The notes beneath the pieces were generated by a model that worked only from the letters and a program-made list of their open reading frames with translations, was not told the DNA's origin and searched no databases. The position numbers and the translations under genes are program-made. A DNA stretch of 64,000 nucleotides from Protopterus annectens (taxonomy: Eukaryota > Chordata > Ceratodontiformes > Protopteridae), in contig NC_056739.1 of NCBI RefSeq assembly GCF_019279795.1, positions 10,780,229 through 10,844,228 on the forward strand. Direction: 5' to 3'. Positions within the stretch are counted from its first letter, which is position 1. Each line of letters begins with the position of its first letter. Of the stretch, positions 11,350-21,329 are shown piece after piece.

Positions 11350-12210
11350 AATATACTTTATTTATTTATTATTATTTTTATTTTATTTTGCATTTGTTTA
11401 CCAGGAAAGTCCGACTGGAAACAATTCCTTTTCATTGGAGGCCCAGGAGAAAAGCTCCAATTACAGGCATATTGTTACCATATAAAAGTATACAGAGAGT
11501 AGCAGTTAAAGACATCTCAGCAGATTACAAACATTACAAAATACCACATTGATGGGAAATATCAGTTACATAATGTTGAAGAACACATTTTTTTACATGG
11601 CAGAAGTTCCATTATACATAATCATGCTTCAGATACAAAAGTAAAGAAGATTATTTACCTACAGTTGCAGTTAATAATTGCTGTTAGATTAAACTAAAAT
11701 AATGGGTGGTATTATATCTAGGAAATAGGAAAGACCAATCCAGGGGAGTGACAAGTGCATAACCAGCTGTCCACAAGGTGTGACTTAAGCAGCTTTTTGA
11801 ATTGTGAGATAGAGCTGTTGGAAATAATTGGGGTTGGCAGTTTATTTCATATTTTAGGGATGGAGTTAGAGAAGAGAGATTTCCCAGCGAAATTGTTGGC
11901 TTTGGTGGTATCAAGAAGGTGTTGATTACTGGAGCGAAGAGATTGGGTAGTAGTGTATGGCTAAATGAGATTATGGACAAAGGGGTTTTATCAGGCTGGT
12001 GGAGAATTTTGTGAGCAAAGGTTAGTTGATTAAAGTGTAGAAGCTGGAGGAGTTCAAGCCAATTTAGCTGTTTAAGTGATGTACAATGCTGTGATCTGTA
12101 TGGGGCATCAGTGGCAAATGTTGCTATTTTATTGTAGCAAGATTCCAGTTGGAATAAGTCAGTTCTCCAGAGGTTGGTGAATACTGGACAGGCATAGAGG
12201 AAGGCAGATA

Positions 12211-12400
12211 GGAGGTGTGTGAGCTATGGTAGCTTTTGTGTTGCTTGTAAGAAATTATTTATTTCTGTACAGGAGGTGTGTGTGAGCTATGGTAGCTTTT
12301 GTGTTGCTTGTAAGAAATTGTTTATTTCTGTACAGGAGGTGTGTGTGAGCTATGGTAGCTTTTGTGTTGCTTGTAAGAAATTGTTTATTTCTGTACAGGA
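12211..12400 (-). repeat. In-frame 63-bp triplication inside the L2 RT C-terminal region
   Basis: GGAGGTGTGTG starts at 12,211, 12,272 and 12,335, and a fourth GGAG start lies at 12,398. The period is 63 bases (61 for the first, which lacks one TG). On the minus strand this is three repeats of a 21-residue unit containing LLYRNKQFLTSNTKATIAHT, all in frame in the 91-residue frame 12,530-12,255. The sister copies at 21.4 and 24.2 kb have the unit once. Confidence 0.9.
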
Positions 12401-12989
12401 GTCCTATTTTCTTGTGAACCTTTTTGATAGCTTGGGCTATGTGAATGTCAAATTTCAAGTTATTGTCAATTTTGACCCTAAGCAGTTTAGTGTGAGTAAT
12501 TGGGGTGATTATAGTTTTGTTTCTGGGCAAGATATTAAAGGATTGGGAAATTAATGGGGATTAGTTGGGCTAAAAAGAAGGAACTTAGTTTTGCTGGGAT
12601 TTAGAATGAGCTGGGAGTTAGTGAGCTATGTTTCTACAGTCAGAAATGATTATTGGGTTATGGTGTGGGGGGCTTGTAGTATGAGGGCTGCACATATTAG
12701 TGTAGAGTTGTCAGCGTATTGTACTACAGAGGTGCTCAACTGGTTAGTGAATAAAGAGAATAGTAGAGGTCCAAGGATTGAGCCTCGTGGAACCCCTAAG
12801 GTAATTGGAAGAAGAGGGGAAAGTTGGCGCTGCCATTGGATGGCTTGCAGTCATCCTGCTAGGTAGCTTTGGAACCATGTGATAACGGAACTGCTGTAGT
12901 TTAGGGTGGAGAGAATATTGATGAGTTTATTGTAACTGTTGAGGTTTAGGGTGGAGAGACTATTGATGAGTTTATTGTAATTTACCATG

Positions 12990-13295
12990 TCAAAGGCTTT
13001 GGATATGTCTAAAAATATGGCAGATACAAATTTTTCTGTTATTTCTGTGGTGGTTCACTGTGTTAGTAAAGGACAGTAATGTTGTGGTGGTGCTGTGAAA
13101 GGGATGGAAACCCTGTTGGGTGTTTGATAGTAATTTATGTATCAGAAGATAATCCATTAGTTGAGTGTGCATGACTCTTTCTAGCATTTTGGATAAGGGA
13201 GATAAAATGGCAGTTGGGCAATAATTGGGGACTTCAGTGGCATTTCCACCCTTGTATACTGGTAAAATGTGAAAGGATTTCCATATTACAGGCAC
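12990..13295 (-). pseudogene. L2 reverse transcriptase, fingers
   Basis: The 101-residue frame holds WKSFHILPVYKGGNATEVPN (NYRP block degraded to NYCPTAILSPL), then LSKMLERVMHTQLMDYL and GFHPFHSTTTTLL, the standard order of RT blocks 1-2a in L2/Jockey-type LINEs. It precedes, on the minus strand, the GVPRGS and YADN blocks at 12.7-12.8 kb after a frame change. Confidence 0.85.
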
Positions 13296-15150
13296 CTGGC
13301 TTTCAGATATTGATTGATTAATAAGTATGACTACTGGATAGGCTATTGCGTCAGCTGCAGTTTGTAGAAATTCTCCTGGAAGGTTGTCAGTGGCTAGGGT
13401 TGTTGGTTTCAGTTTTTGAAGTAGTTGTGTTATAGATTTAACAGATACTGGGTGTAAGTGAAAATAGTAGATGGATTCTAGGGATTTGGTACTACTCTGG
13501 GGGGATAATAGGGGTAGGGTTGCCTACAATACCTAGAGAGTTAGCTAGGGTTTGGACAGTTTCTGTAAAGAATTTATTGAATTGGGTTGCTATATTGTCA
13601 GAATTATTAGTTGTTGGGGTGGGGGTAGAGGATTTACCTGGATGAAGTATGTTATTAATAGCTGCCCAGAATTTATGAGGGTGTCTTGATTGTGTATTTT
13701 GGATGTTTTGGTAGTAGTTGATTTTGTCTATTTTTACTTGTTTTTTAGCTTTATTCCAAAGTTCTAGGTAGCAATTTGGGTTTTGATTTTATGAAATTGT
13801 TCCAAGGCTTTGTCTCTAGCTTTAAGTGGGGATCTACATTCTTTTGTTAGATAGGGTGCATAATTAGATTTAACTCTGATAGCTCTAGGGGGTGCATGGT
13901 AGTTTAGAATGTATAAGAATGTGCTGTTGAATGAGTTTGCTAGTCTTCTAGAGGTAGCTGTTTAAGGGGTTCCCAGTTACAACTATTTAGAGTGGTGATG
14001 AAACTATTTAGATTGAATTATTTTTTTGTTTCTGATTAGGCAGATGGTGGGCTGGATAACTTGGTGAGTCCAGGTCCTAAGAAGAAAAGTTGCCTGATGG
14101 TCAGTTAGAATGTCTGGTAGGCAGCCAGATTGAGATGCTAGAGAGTGGTTGTTACCAAGATGCAGTCCAGGATTGACTGTCGTTTGGAAGATTTATCAGT
14201 CTTTGTAGGGGAGGTGATGATTCGGGTAAACCCATGGAGGTTTATAAGGGATGATGGATTTTCTGAGGAGCAATTAAGCCAATCAATATTGAATTCACCC
14301 AACATGATTGTTTCTTGTGGGAAGGAGTTGGAAGTCCAAAGTAGTATGTTTTCTAGAGTGGGGATATTGTCTCCTGGTGGGATATAACCACCTATATTAT
14401 TAATGTGTTTTTGAGGTTAATCTTTAATTTGGCAAAGATGAGTTCAGCATTGTCACATTCAGGAATGTTTATGTCTAAGTGGTTAGGGTATTTTTAAATA
14501 AAAGAGCTAGACCTCCATCCTTTCTTGTTATCCTGTCTTTTCAAAGAATGTTGTATCCTGGAGGAGTGATTTCATATTGTTAATGTTGGGTTTTAGCTAA
14601 GTTGCACTTATTATTAATATATCTAGAGAGTAAAAAGACACTAGGGCATGCAGGTCATGCACTTTGTTAGCAATACTTCTGACATTCATGTTAAGGAGGA
14701 GTAAGGTGGATTTGTCTTTCCTGTAGAGTTCCAAGGTTGGTTGTGTTACAGTTATTTACTATTGTGGGTGTTGGAGAGGGACCAGGACTGGGGTGTATGT
14801 CTCTGGACTGGTTTAACTGATTAAGTATGTGTGAGCAGTGTTTGACAAGCTTGTCTAGTAGTTTTTCTAGCTTTTCAGAGGTGTGGGAAATTATCTTAGA
14901 TGATGGATTTTGTGTAGGTGGAGGTCTGAGGATGTGGTAGAGAAAGGGATGGAGATATAGTATAGTTGAATTGTTTATTTGGATGTGTAGGTGGTGAGGT
15001 CTGCCAGGGAGGGGGAATGTTGTACTGTAGAAGAGTGTGGTATGAGGTGAGGAAGCATAAGAGTAGTAGCATAGAAGTACCGATGGTTTGGAGGAGTGTT
15101 ATGCGTAAGTAAGTCTTTTTAAGGTGACACATTTTAATTAAGGTAATTTG

Positions 15151-15489
15151 AAATTATTATGTGGAGAGAGGTAGATATACTGGGTAGTTGATGGCAAGAG
15201 TATTTGTGTAGGTTTGTGTGTTTTCAGGTAGTAGAAGGGATGTGTAGAGATATGTATTTAAGTAATAAGATATAGTTAACAGGAGGGGTGGAGATTATCA
15301 CTTTTAGGTACTCCTATAATAGGCATGCTTTCTAGTGTGTTCAGCTGAGTATGTTAACTAGTAGAGGTGTGGATTGTGATTGCTTGCTATGTGGTTGGGG
15401 TTACTAGGTATAAATGTAATTGAACAGGGGGTGGGTGGGAATGGGGGTAGGGAAGGGGAGCGGAGTGAGCCCAAAGGGCAAAAAGAACA
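15151..15489. other. 5-prime side of L2 copy 1, no gene
   Basis: GT-rich on the plus strand with no coding frame. Probably the 5-prime untranslated part of the minus-strand L2, but I cannot place its end. Confidence 0.4.
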
Positions 15490-15959
15490 GGCTGGCCCTG
15501 GCCCCTAGAGCAGCTCTGGGAGAAGAAAAACAATCAGTAAGGTAAGTTGTAATAGATATAGTGATGGAGGAAAGGTAGAGGAGAGAGGATGAAATGGATA
15601 AGTTATAGTTATTTTCAGAGAAAAAGTTGCCTTAGGAAAGAGGAAACAGGTAGTGGGGGCTAGACAGAAAGGCACAGTAATAAAGCTTTTGAGTAAGAGA
15701 TTTGTCAGGTGTAGAAAAACACTAACTGGAGGAAGGAGTGGGTATCAATGTCAAGAAACACTGTGTTTGGATTGCACAAAAGCCTGTCTATTAACTAGCA
15801 GTAGGTATTAAGTATGAACATTAAATATATATAACACTATGTAAGATTTCAACAATATTGCTTCCTATTAAATCACTGGATGGGTTGAGAATTAAGTGGA
15901 ATGGAGGGTGTTATTGGGTAGAGAGAGCCTTGGGAAGTGAGGGGTGATGTACAGTGAAA
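15490..15959. repeat. Repeated GA-rich block, copy 1, left half
   Basis: From GGCCCTGGCCCCTAGAGCA-type sequence at about 15,493 through GAGGGGTGATGTACAGTGAAA this matches 20,488-20,892 almost base for base. Copy 1 is interrupted at 15,959 by the composite element and resumes at 19,085. It may be the 5-prime UTR or promoter monomer of the minus-strand L2 family; that is inference. Confidence 0.8.
15945..15959 (+). repeat. 15-bp target site duplication, left
   Basis: TGATGTACAGTGAAA, identical to 19,085-19,099 on the other side of the composite element. The uninterrupted sequence is preserved once at 20,878-20,892. Confidence 0.9.
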
Positions 15960-15960
15960 A

Positions 15961-16287
15961 GATACAAAAATACAATTTCACAGCCATAGAAAATATCTAA
16001 GACTTTATTGACAAGTTGAGCGCTTTCTTCCCACAATCAAGACTTCTTCAGAACATTTTCCATATGCACACATCTCTCTTAAATATCCATTAAAACCACC
16101 CACCCATCCAATTATGTAACAACATAATAAATACTTAAAGTCAACCATGTCTTAAAACATGTTCAAATACTAAGAACATTATAAATAATTAACCATGTTT
16201 TAAGAGAAAAGAAACGGCATAAATGGCTTGCTTAAATTCATGTATGCTACAAAATGCATGTGTTGTAAAAATAATAATAAATGTGTA

Positions 16288-16322
<35 letters not shown>

Positions 16323-16358
16323 TATATGCAATTAATATAAAACATAATAAATAAATAA

Positions 16359-16432
<74 letters not shown>
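15961..16432 (-). repeat. Left arm of the long inverted terminal repeat
   Basis: Near-perfect reverse complement of 18,628-19,059, including the inner AT microsatellite and ATTAATATAAAACATAATAA. On the minus strand it contains TTCTGAAGAAG and AAGAAAGCGCTCAACTTGTC, the 3-prime end signature also present (GAAGAAG...GAAAGCGCTT) in the PLE at 46,050-46,075. It is therefore the PLE 3-prime UTR. Confidence 0.9.
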
Positions 16433-16438
<6 letters not shown>

Positions 16439-16451
16439 ATTTGTTAAAGCA

Positions 16452-16844
16452 CTAAAACCTAAAGGTATGATCATTAAATTCTTGTACATGTCTACTCAAG
16501 GCATTTGTAACTTTCTGATTTCTTATATGCAATACATGTTCCCTCATCCTATCCTTGAATTTCCTACAGGTCTTTCCCACATAGAATGCTGAACACATTT
16601 GGCACTTGGCCAAATACACCACATTCATGCTATTACAATTGAAATGGCCTGTAATATGTAATGGCCTGTTGTTTAATATAAATCTATCCTTGGTTTCCAA
16701 TAGACTCTTACAACAAATGCCCATTCCACATTTAAAATTTCCATTTATTCTTAAAGGGACAAAACCAACTTTTATCTCCTTTTTATTGTTATTGTTGGAT
16801 TGCAGTATGTTCTTAAATGACCTATCTTTCCTGAAAACTACCAT
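16452..16844 (-). pseudogene. PLE GIY-YIG endonuclease domain
   Basis: The 130-residue frame has CGMGICCKSLLE (upstream Cys cluster), then MNVVYLAKCQMCSAFYVGKT and CRKFKDRMREHVLHI. VVY and FYVGKT are the GIY and YIG elements, and the Arg and Glu-His that follow are the usual active-site positions. PLEs fuse this nuclease to the C-terminus of the RT. It lines up with 45,296-45,640 and 60,559-60,245. It continues from the thumb frame upstream after a break. Confidence 0.9.
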
Positions 16845-16996
16845 AGGTTGTTTCCAGTTTTATCAATAAGATGGTCATCACAGGCCAAAATACCCCAATT
16901 CCATCTAATAATTTCCACTATTTCCTCACCATCCAAATTAAATGTGGCAATGAAACTAAAGGGTCCATTAATGTTCTTCACCCGGTCCAACAGGAA

Positions 16997-17270
16997 TTAA
17001 TCAGGACCACCTGTTCCACCTGCTTTCAAAATGGGTTTATATACCCCATTATACCTTTTTATTGTCACTTCCCTACCAATCTTTTGTACCATACTAGTGG
17101 GGTACCCCCTCCTCTCAAAAAGTTGGGCAATAAACTCCACTTCAGCTTCAAATATTTCATCTTCATTTATCATGTGGGTGGCCCTCATGATGTGCCACTA
17201 TGAATATACCAATCGGAGAAGGACTTTACTAATTCTTGTCCCTCCTGCGGAAAGCCCTGTGTTAGTGATT
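16997..17270 (-). pseudogene. PLE RT thumb region
   Basis: The 63-residue frame contains VEFIAQLFERRGYPTSMVQK, the F..RGYP block that precedes the linker and GIY-YIG domain in PLEs. A degraded form (FPKGGYPTA-like) is found in PLE copy 3 near 60,885. Upstream of about 17,270 the sequence is no longer PLE but MULE, so the fingers and palm of the RT are missing. Confidence 0.8.
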
Positions 17271-17287
17271 CGAATGTTGACTGCACT

Positions 17288-17959
17288 TCATTCTCCTGTA
17301 AGAATGATAGAGCGACAAGTCTCTTGACTGCAAGTTGGAATGTTTGAGATGTTATAGTGCCTAGTTAAACCTAAACTTTGAACCTTGCGCCATACATTTT
17401 GACAAAAATGGAAGAGGCAGCCCTTAGATTTGGCATTAGGAACATTTAGTCTGACGCTTTTAAGGGCTGCAATTTCAAAGTCGCACAACACGAATCTCAC
17501 AGTTACATCAAAGTTATGATCTGACAACAAATGGAAAACACAATGCCACAAGTAATTGTAACATTTTAGGGATTTCTTAGACAAGAATGCATACAATAAT
17601 GGAATAGCCTGACTATGAGTGCCATACTTCACAAATCCGTGAATAGAATAAAGTTGCCTAATATTCAGACTTTTGCCAAAGAACGTGCCGTCCATCATCC
17701 AAATAGTGGCATGGCTCAAGTCCTGCAAATTGCTTACTGTGCTAAACACTACCACTTTAGTTTCAGAACTACTATCATACTTTCTCCTACTAACAAATTC
17801 ACCATCTTTCAATGGGAACATTGAGAAATCAATGTTGTCTAAAGTCACTTCTGCACCTCCATAATAGGAAGTTTGTTTACGGCGAACACGTCCAACTTGT
17901 TGCAACAAAGCTTTCCTATGAGGTACATGAGAGATTGACTCAAGAGAAGTGGAGGCCAC
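17288..17959 (-). pseudogene. MULE-type DDE transposase domain, C-terminally truncated
   Basis: The 223-residue frame carries MMDGTFFGKSL (first catalytic Asp, residue about 89), YSIHGFVKYG, PLLYAFLSKKS and VLCDFEIAAL (second Asp, about residue 160). CLFHFCQNVWRKVQ matches the C-x-H-F block that follows in Mutator-like transposases. The frame ends where the third acidic residue would lie. With the FLYWCH finger upstream this is a FLYWCH-MULE transposase fragment. It would cut and paste DNA elements carrying matching ends, but none flank it here. Confidence 0.85.
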
Positions 17960-18284
17960 AGCAATCTTGAAGAATTAAACACAGAGTATCATGGCTATAC
18001 ATTGCCCATATTTTCACCTCATTACAAACTTTGTATCTTTCTACTTCACCCGGTTCAGCCGTATAGTTATGCGGTACGGACTTATGTAAAATATCACCTG
18101 TAGGCATCAATGTTGTTTTAGCTCTGCCTCTGCAACTGTCACTTATTTTATATTTACAACACCAGTATCTTCTGTTAGCCCTATATCTTTCAAGATAGTA
18201 AATATAATTATCTACCACAAGTAATTATTTCCCTTTCTGGGAAGTAATGGTTTTATAGGCAGTACCTACTATACCAGGAGCTTC
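17940..18284 (-). pseudogene. FLYWCH zinc finger of the MULE fragment
   Basis: VDNYIYYLERYRANRRYWCC followed by C...H spacing (SDSCRGRAKT, ILHKSVPHNY) matches the FLYWCH finger, a DNA-binding module found at the N-terminus of animal MULE transposases. A likely original ATG is at 18,284 (MEAPGIVG). A TAA breaks the frame at about 18,232, and a frameshift near 17,950 separates it from the transposase frame. Confidence 0.8.
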
Positions 18285-18622
18285 CATCTTTAGTACCCTA
18301 ACAGCAATGTGGTGCATTGCACATCGTTGCCATAATTTGCAGTTTGATTTGTAGTGCATAGCAGCGTGAATTTGCCATAATTAGCGGATTGATTTGTAGA
18401 GTATAGCAGCGTGAATACATGTCTCAGTACACTTAATTGTTGTATTTCACTGGACATATTATTTATAATTCAGTGTATGTCTATATTTTTCACTTTCTGT
18501 ATTTCCATTTTCATCTATATGGGATGTCATTCATATGTACTTTCGTTTAAGTGATTTGTTGATCTTGTGGTCTCGTTCAAATAGCTGTCGATGTTCTGAA
18601 CTGTCAAACATCTAAAGTAGAT

Positions 18623-18627
<5 letters not shown>

Positions 18628-18664
<37 letters not shown>

Positions 18665-18680
18665 TATGTTTTATATTAAT

Positions 18681-18725
<45 letters not shown>

Positions 18726-19059
18726 TTACACATTTATTATTATTTTTACAATACGTGCATTTTGTAGCATACATGAATTTAAGTGAGCCATTTATGCCAT
18801 TTTTGTTCTCTTAAAACATGGTTAATTATTTATAATGTTCTTAGTATTTGAACATGTTTTAAGATGTGGTTGACTTTAAGTGTTTATTTATTATGTGATT
18901 ACATAATTGGATGGGTGGGGTGGTTTTAATGGATATTTAAGAGAGATGTGTGCATATGGAAAATGTTCTGAAGAAGTTTCGATTGTTGTAAGAAAGCACT
19001 CAACTTGTCAATAAAGTCTTGGATATTTTCTGTGGCTGTGGAATTGGATTTTTGTATCT
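18628..19059 (+). repeat. Right arm of the long inverted terminal repeat
   Basis: Reverse complement of 15,961-16,432. About 25 further bases (19,060-19,084, TCGGTCTGTTTGCTATTCTT...) are present only on this side, so the arm next to the truncated 5-prime side is the longer one. This arm keeps TTCTGAAGAAG, CACTCAACTTGTC and AATAAAGTCTT in plus orientation. Confidence 0.9.
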
Positions 19060-19084
19060 TCGGTCTGTTTGCTATTCTTGGTTA

Positions 19085-19099
19085 TGATGTACAGTGAAA
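19085..19099 (+). repeat. 15-bp target site duplication, right
   Basis: TGATGTACAGTGAAA, identical to 15,945-15,959. Confidence 0.9.
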
Positions 19100-19320
19100 C
19101 CGTATAGTCGGAGACTGAGGGACAGAAACAAAAAATAGTAATAGCGGATATTTTATCATGTACATTCAATATATACAGTCTGACTCCTGGATAGTTGGGA
19201 GTTGGTTCAGGCTTCCTCCAAGAGGGATGGATTTTCACTGGGATCACCTTTGCCTTGGGACACTCTGGTACAATTGCATTTGAAGGAGTGGTCAGTTATG
19301 GGAGTGCCACCTAATAAGAG
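19085..19320. repeat. Repeated GA-rich block, copy 1, right half
   Basis: Continues the block cut at 15,959. CCGTATAGTCGGAGACTGAG through CAGTTATGGGAGTGCC matches 20,878-21,110, and its last 130 bases match a third time at 21,118-21,255. Confidence 0.85.
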
Positions 19321-20486
19321 TGGAATGCATTATGTGATAAATAATTAATGTACTATTGATAGAAGCTTGCTGTACACTTAAAAAATAGTGAAAGGGTAAG
19401 TGTCTTAGCAAAAATATTAGGCAGTTAACACAGTGCAAAGCAATTATTGTACCAATTTATGAAAGCCAAATTATAAATATGTGGAGACTAGAGATGGCTA
19501 GTTTGCATTCCCTATTCATGAGTTTAATAAACGCTTATTCTGCTACTTAGAAATGCAACATCAACATGTCGTAATAACAACACACTGAAAAACTTAGAGT
19601 ACAGCAGTGGAGAATGCAGTCTCAGGCAATGATATTGACAGCAACAGAGCTGTACAATTTTTAACTAATCTCTCGATATATATCAAAGAGCATTAGTAAT
19701 AAGTTGCCAATGTTCAACAAACATCATTTGAATCCAATTGTTTGCAAAGCACAGATAGCCAGACTTGTCAGAGATGTCCTTTAGTTAAAACAGCATTACT
19801 AAATGTAGGACGCAATGTAATAATATGCACTGATTAGCAGCTTGGTTCTAGGTGCGTTCTGCACATGTAACTAGTATTGTAAAGTTCTAAACATTAGGTA
19901 TTGCTAATCGGTAATGTCTACAGATAAATTTAACCGACAGATTATGCTTATTCAAACAAAACAATACAGTCACTCCTTTAAAGTGCCTGTCCCCACCACA
20001 CAGTTGGTAACAGAAAGATAATTAAAAAAATATAGTTAGAAAGTTACAGCTGTGGCAGTAACGCTAACAGGATCTTATTACACTTATATAAATCACTAAC
20101 ATATAATCAAACAAAAACTATAACTTTGCTCCTACAAAAAAACAAAAATGCTCACAGATTACAAACAACAGTAACAGAGCACATAAATGAGAGCTAGGTA
20201 TATGCTTACAGCTTGTGTTCCCTATATGTAGGAATTCACACGTCCTGGTTACCGCAACAGCACACATGCAACACCATAGGGTCCATAGTGGCTTTTAGAG
20301 GAAGGGTAGAGTAGAAGAGAGGGGGCCCCAAGCAGGAGATGTTTTTTAAATGGAGCAAGGCATCATGGGAGTAGCTAGGTGGGAAATAGGATTTACCTTG
20401 AGAAATAAGAGGTGGAAAAGGGGAAAGGCAAGAGTATTTAGCAAGTAGATTTGGCTGTTAGACTATAAGGGAGGGGGAGGGGGTAA
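19321..20486. other. No recognisable gene
   Basis: AT-rich spacer between the two copies of the repeated block. No coding frame, tail or repeat that I can support, apart from a short GA-rich stretch from about 20,290. Confidence 0.5.
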
Positions 20487-21110
20487 TGACTGGCCCTGGC
20501 CCCTAGAGCACCTCTGGGAGAAGAAAAACAATCAGTAAGGTAAGCTGTAATAGATATAGTGATGGAGGAAAGGTACAGGAGAAAGGAAACAGGTAGAGGG
20601 GGCTACACAGTAACAGAGCCTTCAGATGAGAGATTTGTCAAGTGTAGAAAAATACTAAATGGAGAAAAGAGTGGGCATCAATGTCTATAAATACTGTGTT
20701 TGGATTGCACAAAATGCTGTCTATTAACTAGCAGTAGGTATTAAGTATGAGAGTTAAATGGATATAACACTATGTAAGGTTTCAACAAAAAAAATTCCTA
20801 TTAAATCACAGGAGGGGTTGAGAAGTAAGTGGAATGGAGGGTGTTATTGGGTAGAGAGAGCCTAGGGAAATGAGGGGTGATGTACAGTGAAACCGTATAG
20901 TCAGAGACCAAGGGACAGAAACAAAAATTAGTAATACCAGGTATTTTATCATGTACATTTAGTATATGTGGTCTGACTCCTGGGTAGTTGGTAGTTGGTT
21001 CAGGCTTCCTCTAAGAGGGATGGGTTTTCCCTGGGGTCACCTTTACCTTGGGACACTCTCGTACAATTGCGTTTGAAGGAGTGGTCAGTTATGGGAGTGC
21101 CTCATTCAAT
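20487..21110. repeat. Repeated GA-rich block, copy 2 (uninterrupted)
   Basis: Matches 15,490-15,959 joined to 19,085-19,320. It passes through 20,878-20,892 without the 3.1-kb composite element and with only one copy of the 15-bp target, so it records the pre-insertion state. Confidence 0.85.
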
Positions 21111-21260
21111 CTATGCGATCTGACTCCTGGGTAGTTGGTAGTTGGTTCAGGCTTCCTCCGAGAGGGATGGATTTTCACTGGGGGTCACCTTTACCTTGGA
21201 ACACTCTAGTACAATTGTGTTTGAAGGAGTGGTCAGCTATGGGAGTGCCTCCTACTCCAA
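20970..21260 (+). repeat. Two tandem units of about 150 bp
   Basis: TCTGACTCCTGGGTAGTTGG at about 20,972 recurs at about 21,118. Both run through GTTGGTTCAGGCTTCCTC, GGGTCACCTTTACCTTGG and GAAGGAGTGGTCAG. A single diverged unit lies at 19,178-19,310. Tandem 5-prime monomers are known in LINE promoters; that role here is inference. Confidence 0.85.
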
Positions 21261-21329
21261 AGTTCTTCCACTCCTCACAATGGATATCAATGTTTACATA
21301 GCAGCTAGTGTGCTGCATTCTGATGTGGC

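Larger units (their letters stand above)
11350..15150 (-). mobile_element. L2-like LINE, nearly full length, copy 1
   Basis: Minus-strand element. Its 3-prime end lies at about 11,350-11,470 (TTTATTTATT tail, then the shared terminal block). Upstream come the RT C-terminal part (12,530-12,255), GVPRGSILGPLLFSLFT (about 12,750-12,800), a YADN centre (about 12,715), the RT fingers (13,295-12,990) and the endonuclease block GEFNIDW (about 14,285-14,310). In the catalytic box the second Asp is Asn, so the RT would be dead even without the frameshifts. The sister copy at 23.1-26.8 kb has YADD. Confidence 0.85.
15960..19084 (-). mobile_element. Composite Penelope-like element carrying a FLYWCH/MULE transposase fragment
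   Basis: A 3.1-kb insertion fixed by a 15-bp target duplication and an empty paralogous site. On the minus strand it reads: an inverted terminal arm (19,059-18,628), a FLYWCH zinc finger and MULE transposase fragment (18,284-17,288), the Penelope-like element (PLE) RT thumb region (about 17,270-16,997), a GIY-YIG endonuclease (16,844-16,452), AT microsatellite, and the PLE 3-prime arm (16,432-15,961). PLEs often carry inverted or direct terminal repeats; the MULE part is foreign to them. MULE and PLE parts share orientation, and no MULE terminal repeats flank the MULE part, which fits joining by template switching. Confidence 0.85.

Noticed and set aside
16247-16489. 80-residue frame made of Tyr-Ile repeats
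   Set aside because: It is the translation of the (TA)n microsatellite in the PLE 3-prime arm, not a protein gene.
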